DNA of 64,000 nt from assembly GCA_037969175.1 (NCBI GenBank), contig JBBKWX010000039.1:5256-69255 (forward strand), written 5' to 3'. Both the position numbers and the translations under genes were made by a program. The first letter of the stretch is position 1. Every line of letters starts with the position of its first letter. Of this stretch, positions 9,013-17,051 are shown one piece after another. The DNA is from JBBKWX01 sp037969175 (GTDB lineage Bacteria; Bacteroidota; Bacteroidia; AKYH767-A; JBBKVM01). The notes under the pieces are model-generated. The model ran no database searches. It was given only the letters and a program-made list of their open reading frames with translations, and was not told where the DNA came from.

Positions 9013-10131
9013 GTGATCATAGGGGTACCAAAAGAAACAAAAGCTCGCGAAATGCGGGTAGCATTAACACCGGATGTAGTGAAAGCACTCGTATTAGCCG
9101 GTTTCAAATGTAATGTAGAGAGCAATTCAGGAACAGGATCCTATTATTCAGATGAATCCTATGTTTCTGCAGGAGCTGAAATAAAAGATAAAACAAGCAT
9201 TTATTCCCAATCAGATGTGATTGTGAAAGTTAACCCTCCTGAATCTTCGGAGATCCAAAGCATGAAGAAAGGTTCAGTCCTGATATCTTTCATGTATGCT
9301 GCGTCTAATCCTGATCTGGTATCTGCATGTGAACATGCTGGCATAAGCAGTTTCTCTGTTGATGCCATACCGCGTATTTCCAGAGCACAAAAGATGGATG
9401 CATTGAGCAGCCAGGCTAATCTTGCGGGTTATAAATCCGTTTTGATCGGAGCAAATGCATTGGGGAAGATCTTCCCGATGTTAATGACTGCTGCGGGAAC
9501 ATTGAAGCCATCCAAGGTTGTTATAATGGGTGCCGGAGTTGCCGGTCTGCAAGCAATTGCAACCGCAAAGAGATTGGGTGCTATTGTAGAAGTTTCAGAT
9601 ATACGTCCTGAATCAAAAGAACAGATCGAGTCACTGGGAGGAAAATTTATTGAGATCAAGGGTGATGAAAGTGTGCAGACTGAAGGTGGTTATGTAAAAG
9701 GGGTTTCTGATGACTTCTTAAAAAGACAACAAGAATTGCTATTCAAACATATAACTGCAGCTGATCTTGTAATCACTACTGCATTGATTCCGGGAAAGAA
9801 AGCGCCGATACTTGTAACAGAAGATATGGTTAAAAACATGAGACCGGGTTCTGTTATTGTTGATATGGCTGTAGAACAAGGTGGAAATTGCGCCTTGAGT
9901 AAGTTGAATGAAACAGTAGAATTGAATGGTGTAAGAATAATTGGTGAATCAAATTTACCAAGTCTTTTACCTATGAATGCAAGTGATTTGTATGCTAAAA
10001 ACATTCAGGCATTTCTAACACATCTTGCAGGACCTGATGGGTTCAAATGGGAGATGGAAGAAGAGATCACTAAAGGATCCCTGATCACGCACGACGGAAA
10101 GAAAGTACATCCAAGTTTATTAACAAATTAA
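9013..10131 (+). CDS. pntA: NAD(P) transhydrogenase subunit alpha part 1 (dI, NAD(H)-binding)
   Basis: The 372-residue soluble NAD(H)-binding component of the proton-translocating transhydrogenase. The start is GTG at 9013, giving the canonical MIIGVPKET; no in-frame ATG lies nearby upstream. The alanine-dehydrogenase-like N-domain is followed by a Rossmann motif VVIMGAGVAGLQAIATAK (about 170-190) and the VSDIRPESKEQIESLGGKF segment. In this phylum the E. coli-type PntA is split: this gene carries dI, and the next small gene carries the membrane part. Twelve bases separate it from pntAB. The enzyme uses the proton gradient to make NADPH from NADH at the inner membrane. Confidence 0.95.
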   Translation: MIIGVPKETKAREMRVALTPDVVKALVLAGFKCNVESNSGTGSYYSDESYVSAGAEIKDKTSIYSQSDVIVKVNPPESSEIQSMKKGSVLISFMYAASNPDLVSACEHAGISSFSVDAIPRISRAQKMDALSSQANLAGYKSVLIGANALGKIFPMLMTAAGTLKPSKVVIMGAGVAGLQAIATAKRLGAIVEVSDIRPESKEQIESLGGKFIEIKGDESVQTEGGYVKGVSDDFLKRQQELLFKHITAADLVITTALIPGKKAPILVTEDMVKNMRPGSVIVDMAVEQGGNCALSKLNETVELNGVRIIGESNLPSLLPMNASDLYAKNIQAFLTHLAGPDGFKWEMEEEITKGSLITHDGKKVHPSLLTN

Positions 10132-10143
10132 ATTCCTTTATAC

Positions 10144-10461
10144 ATGGAAGCAATCATTGAATTTCTGGGACAAAATATGCAGATGATATACATTGTCATT
10201 TTGAGCATTTTTGTTGGTGTAGAAGTTATTGGCAAAGTTCCATCCGTATTACACACACCACTTATGTCAGGGGCAAATGCCATACATGGAGTGGTTATCA
10301 TCGGAGCAATTTTGGTGATGTTGAATATAGATGAAGCAAGCAGTCATTATATGTTGTCAGTGAGTTTAGGCTTTGTAGCTGTGGTACTTGGAACTCTTAA
10401 TGTCGTTGGAGGATTCGTAGTAACTGACCGTATGCTTGAGATGTTCAAAAAGAAAAAATAA
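10144..10461 (+). CDS. pntAB: NAD(P) transhydrogenase subunit alpha part 2 (membrane)
   Basis: A 105-residue integral membrane protein with three to four hydrophobic segments (MIYIVILSIFVGVEVIG; VVIIGAILVML; MLSVSLGFVAVVLGTLNVVG). It ends in GGFVVTDRMLEMFKKKK, the conserved tail of the alpha-subunit membrane domain. The VPSVLHTPLMSGANAIHGV segment is characteristic. It completes the dII channel with PntB. It sits between pntAA and pntB with short spacers, so all three are one operon. Confidence 0.95.
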   Translation: MEAIIEFLGQNMQMIYIVILSIFVGVEVIGKVPSVLHTPLMSGANAIHGVVIIGAILVMLNIDEASSHYMLSVSLGFVAVVLGTLNVVGGFVVTDRMLEMFKKKK

Positions 10462-10486
10462 TTAAGATCCACATTAATCATCCTTA

Positions 10487-11872
10487 ATGGAAACCCAATA
10501 TATACTTGAAATTATTTACCTGATCGCATCGGTAACTTTTGTATTAGGATTGAAAATGCTTAGCCATCCTGAATCGGCGCGGAAAGGAAATCTCTTTGCT
10601 GCATTTGGAATGACCATAGCTATCATTGGCACCTTGTTCATTCATGAGAAAGAAGTATCACCCATGATCTATGGTTTGATCCTTACTGCTATCGGAATTG
10701 GAACTGTAGTTGGCTGGTTGACGGCTATGAAAGTGAAGATGACAAAGATGCCTGAATTGGTATCCTTATTCAATGGAATGGGTGGTGCATGTGCAGCGTT
10801 GATTTCATTAGTTGAATTTGAACATTATATGGGACAAGCGGGTCCAATGATCACCGTTATGGGAGGCTTGGTAATCGGAAGCGTTTCTTTCTCAGGAAGT
10901 ATGATAGCCTGGGCAAAATTGAACGGAACAATTAACAAGGCGATACGTCTCCCCTCTTATAATATCATCAACCTGATTTTGCTGATCGTAACTGTTTTGG
11001 CTGCTGTATCTGTTGTTGTTATGGGTGGAGCAAGCAGTCTATTCATCTACCTGATCTTTGCTTTGGCATTGGCTTACGGTATTATGCTTGTACTTCCGAT
11101 CGGTGGTGCTGATATGCCTGTAGTAATCTCTTTATTGAACTCATTTACGGGAGTTGCCGCTGCATTTGGTGGATTTCTTTATGGCAATCAGGTAATGCTG
11201 ACCGGTGGTATTTTGGTAGGTTCAGCAGGAACAATTCTGACCCTGGTGATGTGTAATGCAATGAACCGTCCATTAGGTAATGTGATCTTCGGAGCATTTG
11301 GTGAATCTGCCGTAGCTTCAGACAGAGGTGATTTTGCCGGAAGTGTAAAAGATATCTCCATTTCTGATGCTGCTACATTGATGAATTATTCTAAGAAAGT
11401 TATCATTGTACCGGGATACGGATTGGCTGTAGCACAGGCTCAGCATGTGATACATGAATTGGAACTTATATTGGAAGAACGTGGTGTGGAAGTGAAATAT
11501 GCGATCCATCCTGTAGCAGGAAGGATGCCGGGCCATATGAATGTTTTGCTTGCTGAATCAAATGTTGACTATGGAAAACTTTCAGAAATGGAAGAGATAA
11601 ATCCTGAATTTACATCGACAGATGTGGTTTTAGTTGTTGGAGCAAATGACGTTGTAAACCCTGCAGCACACAATGACCCATCAAGCCCGATCTATGGAAT
11701 GCCAATTCTCGATGTGGAATTTGCCAAGAATATTCTTATCAATAAGCGTAGTATGAATGCAGGTTATGCGGGTATAGAAAATGAACTTTTCTATGATCCA
11801 AAGACCAGTATGTTATTTGGTGATGCAAAAGCAGTTCTTACAAAACTTGTGACAGAGTTGAAGTCTATGTAA
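10487..11872 (+). CDS. pntB: NAD(P) transhydrogenase subunit beta (PntB)
   Basis: A 461-residue subunit. About 270 N-terminal residues form eight or nine transmembrane segments of dII. These include LVSLFNGMGGACAALISLVEF and LPIGGADMPVVISLLNSFTG, the latter holding conserved channel residues. The C-terminal dIII is the NADP(H) domain: VIIVPGYGLAVAQAQH, HPVAGRMPGHMNVLLAE and VVLVVGANDVVNPAA. It ends with the GYAGIENELFY..KT.MLFGDAK signature. Full length for the family. Its last 8 bp overlap the convergent DUF1501 gene, with no terminator hairpin visible between. Confidence 0.95.
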   Translation: METQYILEIIYLIASVTFVLGLKMLSHPESARKGNLFAAFGMTIAIIGTLFIHEKEVSPMIYGLILTAIGIGTVVGWLTAMKVKMTKMPELVSLFNGMGGACAALISLVEFEHYMGQAGPMITVMGGLVIGSVSFSGSMIAWAKLNGTINKAIRLPSYNIINLILLIVTVLAAVSVVVMGGASSLFIYLIFALALAYGIMLVLPIGGADMPVVISLLNSFTGVAAAFGGFLYGNQVMLTGGILVGSAGTILTLVMCNAMNRPLGNVIFGAFGESAVASDRGDFAGSVKDISISDAATLMNYSKKVIIVPGYGLAVAQAQHVIHELELILEERGVEVKYAIHPVAGRMPGHMNVLLAESNVDYGKLSEMEEINPEFTSTDVVLVVGANDVVNPAAHNDPSSPIYGMPILDVEFAKNILINKRSMNAGYAGIENELFYDPKTSMLFGDAKAVLTKLVTELKSM

Positions 11873-13067
11873 ACAAGTTGAGGAGGGGGAATTCTTTTGA
11901 TAAGATCAATTTATCATCTGCCCCTAACCATTTTTTCAATATTGTTGAATAGACAGATCTAAAATCAAGCTTGAATTTAAGATCTCCATTTTCCAAATCA
12001 TTTAAATCAGGGAGTTCATTAAAGAATCCGGATCTATTTAATTTTCCACCGGCAAGAAAAATTTGGTTTGCGGTTCCATGATCGGTACCGGCTGAACCAT
12101 TTTCATTAACCCTTCTTCCAAATTCGGAAAATGTCATGATCAGTGTTTCATCTAACAACTGGTCTTTGCGCAGGTCATCGCAGAATGCTGTTATGCCATC
12201 GGCATACATTTGCAATAGCCTCCCCTGCCTACCCTGTTGACGGTTATGTGTATCAAATCCACCCAAAGAAACATAGTATATTTTTGTTTCTGAACCACTT
12301 TTAATTAATTGTGCAACGGTACTAAGGTCCTGTGAAAAAGCAGTATTTGCATAATCCGTTCGGTTCTTTTTCAGATCTAATTTCTCTTTGAGATAATCAG
12401 CTGATGATACTGTTTCAGTTAAGGTCTTGTAGAGATATGCAACATTTTCATGATCCGAATCTATGATGGTATTTGCAGATCTTCTGATGGATGGTGAAGA
12501 GACCACTCTTGAGAAAGTATTGATATCTGAAAAAGAAAGTCCCTTAACGTTTTTTCCCTTTAAAGCCAATGCCAGACTATCATCCAATTCAATGGCAGTA
12601 TAGGGTTTACATTCCCCTTTACACTCAGAATCCAGATATCTTCCAATCCATCCGGTTTCCAAATATTCTTTTGAATCAGAAGCAGTTTGCCAGATGTCCA
12701 TCGATCTGAAATGTGATCGATCCGGATTAGGATATCCTACATTATTCAGAATACTCAACTCGTTTTTCTCAAGCAATTTCATCATGGGTTTCAATGCCTG
12801 ATTGAATCCCATATCGGATCCTATATTTATGATATCCTTAGCTGGAATTGCAATCTGGGGTCGGGAAGAATAATAGATATCATTTCTAAATGGAATGATC
12901 GTGTTAAGTCCGTCATTACCACCTCCCAGTTGAATTATAACTAGTTTCCTTGACCCTCCGGCAGGAAAAACTTGACTAACCGGATTATTCATTCCCTTGA
13001 GGAAAGCCGGGATGAATAAACTACCGGAAGCCAATGCGGAATATCTTAAAAACTGTCTCCTTTTCAT
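11865..13067 (-). CDS. DUF1501 protein with Tat-like signal
   Basis: A 400-residue protein of the DUF1501 family (alkaline-phosphatase/sulfatase-like fold, function unknown). The N-terminus MKRRQFLRYSALASGSLFIP has the twin-arginine pattern RRxFL followed by a mild hydrophobic stretch, so Tat export is likely. Family features: LVIIQLGGGNDGLNTIIPF, NPDRSHFRSMDIWQTA, SLGGFDTHNRQ, MTFSEFGRRVNENGSAGTDHGTA. The GFDTH and TDHGTA histidines resemble metal ligands. Its ATG overlaps the stop of the DUF1800 gene by 4 bp, implying coupled translation. DUF1501/DUF1800 pairs are common in Bacteroidota and Planctomycetota. Confidence 0.9.
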   Translation of the reverse strand: MKRRQFLRYSALASGSLFIPAFLKGMNNPVSQVFPAGGSRKLVIIQLGGGNDGLNTIIPFRNDIYYSSRPQIAIPAKDIINIGSDMGFNQALKPMMKLLEKNELSILNNVGYPNPDRSHFRSMDIWQTASDSKEYLETGWIGRYLDSECKGECKPYTAIELDDSLALALKGKNVKGLSFSDINTFSRVVSSPSIRRSANTIIDSDHENVAYLYKTLTETVSSADYLKEKLDLKKNRTDYANTAFSQDLSTVAQLIKSGSETKIYYVSLGGFDTHNRQQGRQGRLLQMYADGITAFCDDLRKDQLLDETLIMTFSEFGRRVNENGSAGTDHGTANQIFLAGGKLNRSGFFNELPDLNDLENGDLKFKLDFRSVYSTILKKWLGADDKLILSKEFPLLNLFT

Positions 13068-14458
13068 GTCAATTGGTATTCAGGCAAGGCCATCAATTCT
13101 ATGATCGCATTCTTTATTGAGGTTTGATCATGCAGTTCGATTGATTCTACAACATAATTTTTCGGTTTGACTCTCAGCATTATCTCAACAAGTGTATTTT
13201 TCTTTTCATTTTTGGAAACACCATTTAGATCTGATTCAATCTTAGACCAATTTGCAAATGGTTTGAATTTCGCCAGGGCTCTACCTCCCATCATACGAGC
13301 TTCATCGTTTGGTTCCATTTGTCGTTCTGTTTCGGCAAGATCAACATAAGCAACAGAAAGAATCTTTGCAGGCAATTCAAGTCTGAATAAAAGCGATGAA
13401 CTATCGATCCAGGCTTTTCCCCAGGACCATCCTGCAACACTGGGAGGAAATAATAAAACTTGCCCCATTAATCTTTGCAGATTAGCATTAGGATCATCTC
13501 CTTCGTAGCGAACGGGAACTAATCTATAGATCCCTACTAGTAATTCAACCGGAGACTTTATTCTTGCTCCATGGTATTTATTCTGATAGAAAAAATCAGA
13601 TGAGAATATGTACACCAATAATTTCGAGGTATCATAATCGGACTTATAATAAAATTCAGCCATCTCATTTATGATCTTTTCATCGGGATCATCACTGATG
13701 TAAAAGGCATAAAATTTTGAAGCGATAAATTTTGCTGTCCGTTTATCTGCTAACACCAGGTCAATAACTTCTTCCGCACCGAAATTCCCCTTTTTTCCAA
13801 AAATAGTTTTAACAGAATTATCATATAATCTGGGTTCGAACCTTGAATTTCCCTTGATGTCAGTTCTCCAACCTGTAAGAGCTCTAGCTGTTTCTTTTAT
13901 ATCGGTTTCCGAATAATTTCCTCTTCCTATGGTAAATAATTCTAAAAATTCCCTTGCAAAATTTTCATTGATCGCTCCTGCCCTATTTTGCTGATTATTT
14001 AGGAATATCAACATGGCAGGGTCTGATACCATCGCTAATAAAAGATTTTTGAAAGGTCCCAGAGCTAGGCTACGTATGGTATTCAATTGTTTTTGAATGT
14101 ACCAGGGATTAAACACTTTAGTTGCAAAATGATCATGCCAAAAGAAAGTGAGTTTCTCTATGTAGCCGGAATCAGTCAAGATCATTTTATTCAACCAAAA
14201 TTTATTCAGATCTATTTGACTCATGCGGGAATTTCGTTCCACCTTATCTCTCTCTTCTTTGGTAAGACCCTTTTTTGAAAGCAAAGATGGATCGTCTGAT
14301 CTGATAAGATCAAAAGCTGTTGCTTTTACAGATTCCTTCAGAAAGTAAGTTGCAAGATCAGCTGAATTTTTTCCTACCCATTTAGATGCGGTAGAGTGAT
14401 CACATCCAAAACCCGCTCTGGCAAATGCATGAAAGATATCTTCTCTTGTCAGTCTCAT
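13064..14458 (-). CDS. DUF1800 domain protein
   Basis: A 464-residue member of the DUF1800 family, usual partner of DUF1501 proteins, biochemical role unknown. Markers are HAFARAGFGC at the start, KLTFFWHDHFATKV (about residue 105), NENFAREFLELFTIG followed by DIKETARALTGW (about 165-195), and PPSVAGWSWGKAWIDS (about 337). No signal peptide or membrane segment is visible at the N-terminus (MRLTREDIFHAFARAGFG). This contrasts with its co-translated partner, which has a Tat-like signal. It is the first gene of the two-gene operon; 102 bp separate it from the divergent M1 peptidase gene. Confidence 0.9.
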   Translation of the reverse strand: MRLTREDIFHAFARAGFGCDHSTASKWVGKNSADLATYFLKESVKATAFDLIRSDDPSLLSKKGLTKEERDKVERNSRMSQIDLNKFWLNKMILTDSGYIEKLTFFWHDHFATKVFNPWYIQKQLNTIRSLALGPFKNLLLAMVSDPAMLIFLNNQQNRAGAINENFAREFLELFTIGRGNYSETDIKETARALTGWRTDIKGNSRFEPRLYDNSVKTIFGKKGNFGAEEVIDLVLADKRTAKFIASKFYAFYISDDPDEKIINEMAEFYYKSDYDTSKLLVYIFSSDFFYQNKYHGARIKSPVELLVGIYRLVPVRYEGDDPNANLQRLMGQVLLFPPSVAGWSWGKAWIDSSSLLFRLELPAKILSVAYVDLAETERQMEPNDEARMMGGRALAKFKPFANWSKIESDLNGVSKNEKKNTLVEIMLRVKPKNYVVESIELHDQTSIKNAIIELMALPEYQLT

Positions 14459-14537
14459 TAAAGCTAGGATGTTTAAATATTCAGAAGGTTTAATTTAAAT
14501 GAAAGATCAGGAAAAGATCTTATGGTTGAATAATTAG

Positions 14538-14545
14538 TATTTTTG
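14538..14545 (+). promoter_or_regulatory. -7 box TATTTTTG for the M1 aminopeptidase gene
   Basis: TATTTTTG matches TAnnTTTG 15 bp before the ATG at 14561. It overlaps a competing in-frame TTG at 14543, which argues against that start. No convincing -33 element is seen. Confidence 0.5.
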
Positions 14546-14560
14546 GCCTGCCATTTACCA

Positions 14561-16990
14561 ATGAAGAACATGATCCGTATCCTTTTTATTGCCTCATTCA
14601 TCCTTTGTCAATTTGTATCCGCGTTTGCACAAGATACTAAGATCAGCTTTCTTGAAGATACAAAAGGTGGATTCCGAGAGCGTACAGTTGATATGGAGAA
14701 AATGAGACTGGAACTTGAATTTGAGCCGGAGATCGGTTTGGTCAAAGGCAGTGTTTCATTCAAATTCCGGACACTCAGAAGAAAAGTGGATACATTATTC
14801 TTTGATGGTCCGGGGATAAAAGTCAGAGATGCATATCTGAATGGGAAACACATTAACGTGATCCACAGACCGGAAGGAATCACAGTGGTCCCTCCTACTC
14901 CTTTTCTCGCCGGTTCGGTTGACAGTATTACATTTGATTATACTGCAACACCTGCAAAAGGATTGTATTTTATCGGATGGGAAAAAGGGAATGTGAATAG
15001 CAGAAAACAAATTTGGAGTCAGGGACAAGGAATTGATAACAGACATTGGTTTCCATGTTTTGATGATATGAACGATAAGCTATTGACTGAGTTGGTGGTC
15101 ACTTTCGATTCTACTTACAAGGTCTTGAGTAATGGAAAGAAATTAATTGAAAAGGATAATAAGGACGGTACATATACCTGGACCTATATTATGAGTAATC
15201 CCCATTCTCCATATTTGGTTATGCTGGCTATCGGGAAGTATGCGATAAAAACCAGTAAGACAAACAGAGGTGTTCAGGTCAACAATTATTACTATCCTGA
15301 GTTTCCCAGAAAAGTAGAACCGACCTTTATCTATACAGAAAGGATCATTGATTTCATGGAAAAATCAACGGGTCTAAATTATCCTTGGGATCAATATTCA
15401 CAAATACCTGTACAGGATTATTTGCATGGTGCAATGGAAAATACAACTGCAACAATTTTTGGTGATTTTTATCTTGTTGATGAAAGAGCTTTTTTGGATA
15501 AAAATTATATTGGTGTAAATGCCCATGAAATTACACATCAGTGGTTTGGAAATTATTTGACAGCCAGAAGTGCAAAGCACGCTTGGTTGCAGGAAAGTTT
15601 TGCAACATATTATGCAAAACGCTTTATCAAAGAAGTTTTTGGGGAAGACTATTATCAATGGGAAAAACGTGGCGAGCAAAACAATGCTATTTCTGCATCT
15701 TCAAAAAACAGATATCCCGTTATTCATTCCAAAGGAGGCTCAGCACGTTTATATTCAAAGGGCTCCTTCGTTCTCGACATGCTGCGAACGGTTGTGGGTG
15801 ATGAAGACTTCAAACGAACCATTACTTTTTTTCTCAAGAAATATCCTTATGGTTTAGTAGATTCCAATGATTTCCTGAATGCATTTAAAGATTGTTTGGG
15901 AATGGATCTGGATTGGTTTTTTCAGCAATGGTTATACAGAGACGGTGAACCGCATTATAAGGTCAGCTATGAACAGGCATTATTAAATGACTCACCTGTT
16001 GTTTTGATAACTGTAAAACAAATTCAAAAAAAGGATGAATTGTCGGGATTATTCAGGATGCCAATTGATCTGGAAGTACATTTTAAGGATGGCACATTTG
16101 AAGCGGTAACGCAATGGATAGAGAATGAAGAACAAGTTATCAAGATCTCAAACAGAAACCGAAAGGCCATAGATTATGTTTTGTTTGATCCGGGAAATAA
16201 AATTTTGAAGAACCTTACTTTTGAGAAAAGTGAAGAAGAGTTATATGCTCAGGCGATGAAAGCTAAAAATCTTCTTGACAGATATGATGCAGTATTGGCA
16301 TTAAGACAGATCTACATCGAAGATAAACGAGTTCCTTTGATCGGGATATTTGATAAAGAAAGATTCTATGCCGTCAAAGCAGAAATCGTAAGTCAATTGA
16401 TCAATGATCAGGATCCAAGAAGTCGCCAGATGTTAGTACGTGCATTGAAAGATGATGAGCCTAAGGTGAGATTATCTGTTGTGAAAAATACCACACAACT
16501 TGATGATGTACTAAAGCCGGCATTGATGAAAAACCTCAATGATCCATCCTATGAAGTTCTTGCAGGAGCTATGGAAAAACTATGTACCCTCGATAGAAAT
16601 AATATTTCAACCTATTTGGATCTTGCAGAAAATACCAGTGGTCAAAATAAGAATGTTGAGATCAAACGCCTTGAAATGGGCAGTATGATCGAGAGATTCA
16701 GGTATCTGCCTCAACTTATTGATTACAGCTCACCCGGATATGAATTTCGAACTAGAATAAACGCGATTGAAGCACTTTCTCGTCTAAATTATCTGGATGA
16801 AGTTGTGGCTCTAAACTTACTGGAAGCGGCAACACATTTCAATTTCCGTCTTGCCGGGGTAGCAAATATTGCTTTGGAGAATTACATGAAGCAAACTGTC
16901 AACAAGGCTATAATCAGAGATGCACTACAAAAATCCAAGCTATCCGAAAAGCGTTTGGATAAATTATCTGCACAAATCAAGGCAGGATAA
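14561..16990 (+). CDS. M1 family aminopeptidase with C-terminal HEAT-like region
   Basis: An 809-residue zinc aminopeptidase exported by a Sec signal (MIRILFIASFILCQFVSAFAQ). After the N-terminal beta domain comes the exopeptidase motif HGAMENTTA, then HEITHQWFGN (zinc histidines 322 and 326) and the third ligand E345 in WLQESFATYY, the exact HExxH-18-E spacing. Residues about 440-550 are the remaining M1 domains. From about 555 onward the protein is helical, with repeating units (RQMLVRALKDDEPKVRLSVV; PSYEVLAGAMEKL) that look like HEAT repeats. It probably degrades peptides in the periplasm. It is divergent from the DUF1800/DUF1501 pair, with its own -7 box. Confidence 0.92.
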   Translation: MKNMIRILFIASFILCQFVSAFAQDTKISFLEDTKGGFRERTVDMEKMRLELEFEPEIGLVKGSVSFKFRTLRRKVDTLFFDGPGIKVRDAYLNGKHINVIHRPEGITVVPPTPFLAGSVDSITFDYTATPAKGLYFIGWEKGNVNSRKQIWSQGQGIDNRHWFPCFDDMNDKLLTELVVTFDSTYKVLSNGKKLIEKDNKDGTYTWTYIMSNPHSPYLVMLAIGKYAIKTSKTNRGVQVNNYYYPEFPRKVEPTFIYTERIIDFMEKSTGLNYPWDQYSQIPVQDYLHGAMENTTATIFGDFYLVDERAFLDKNYIGVNAHEITHQWFGNYLTARSAKHAWLQESFATYYAKRFIKEVFGEDYYQWEKRGEQNNAISASSKNRYPVIHSKGGSARLYSKGSFVLDMLRTVVGDEDFKRTITFFLKKYPYGLVDSNDFLNAFKDCLGMDLDWFFQQWLYRDGEPHYKVSYEQALLNDSPVVLITVKQIQKKDELSGLFRMPIDLEVHFKDGTFEAVTQWIENEEQVIKISNRNRKAIDYVLFDPGNKILKNLTFEKSEEELYAQAMKAKNLLDRYDAVLALRQIYIEDKRVPLIGIFDKERFYAVKAEIVSQLINDQDPRSRQMLVRALKDDEPKVRLSVVKNTTQLDDVLKPALMKNLNDPSYEVLAGAMEKLCTLDRNNISTYLDLAENTSGQNKNVEIKRLEMGSMIERFRYLPQLIDYSSPGYEFRTRINAIEALSRLNYLDEVVALNLLEAATHFNFRLAGVANIALENYMKQTVNKAIIRDALQKSKLSEKRLDKLSAQIKAG

Positions 16991-17051
16991 GTGTTCTTAT
17001 ATACTGTTCAAATTTATTAACTTAGGGCTGATTTACCTGACCTGATCCTAA

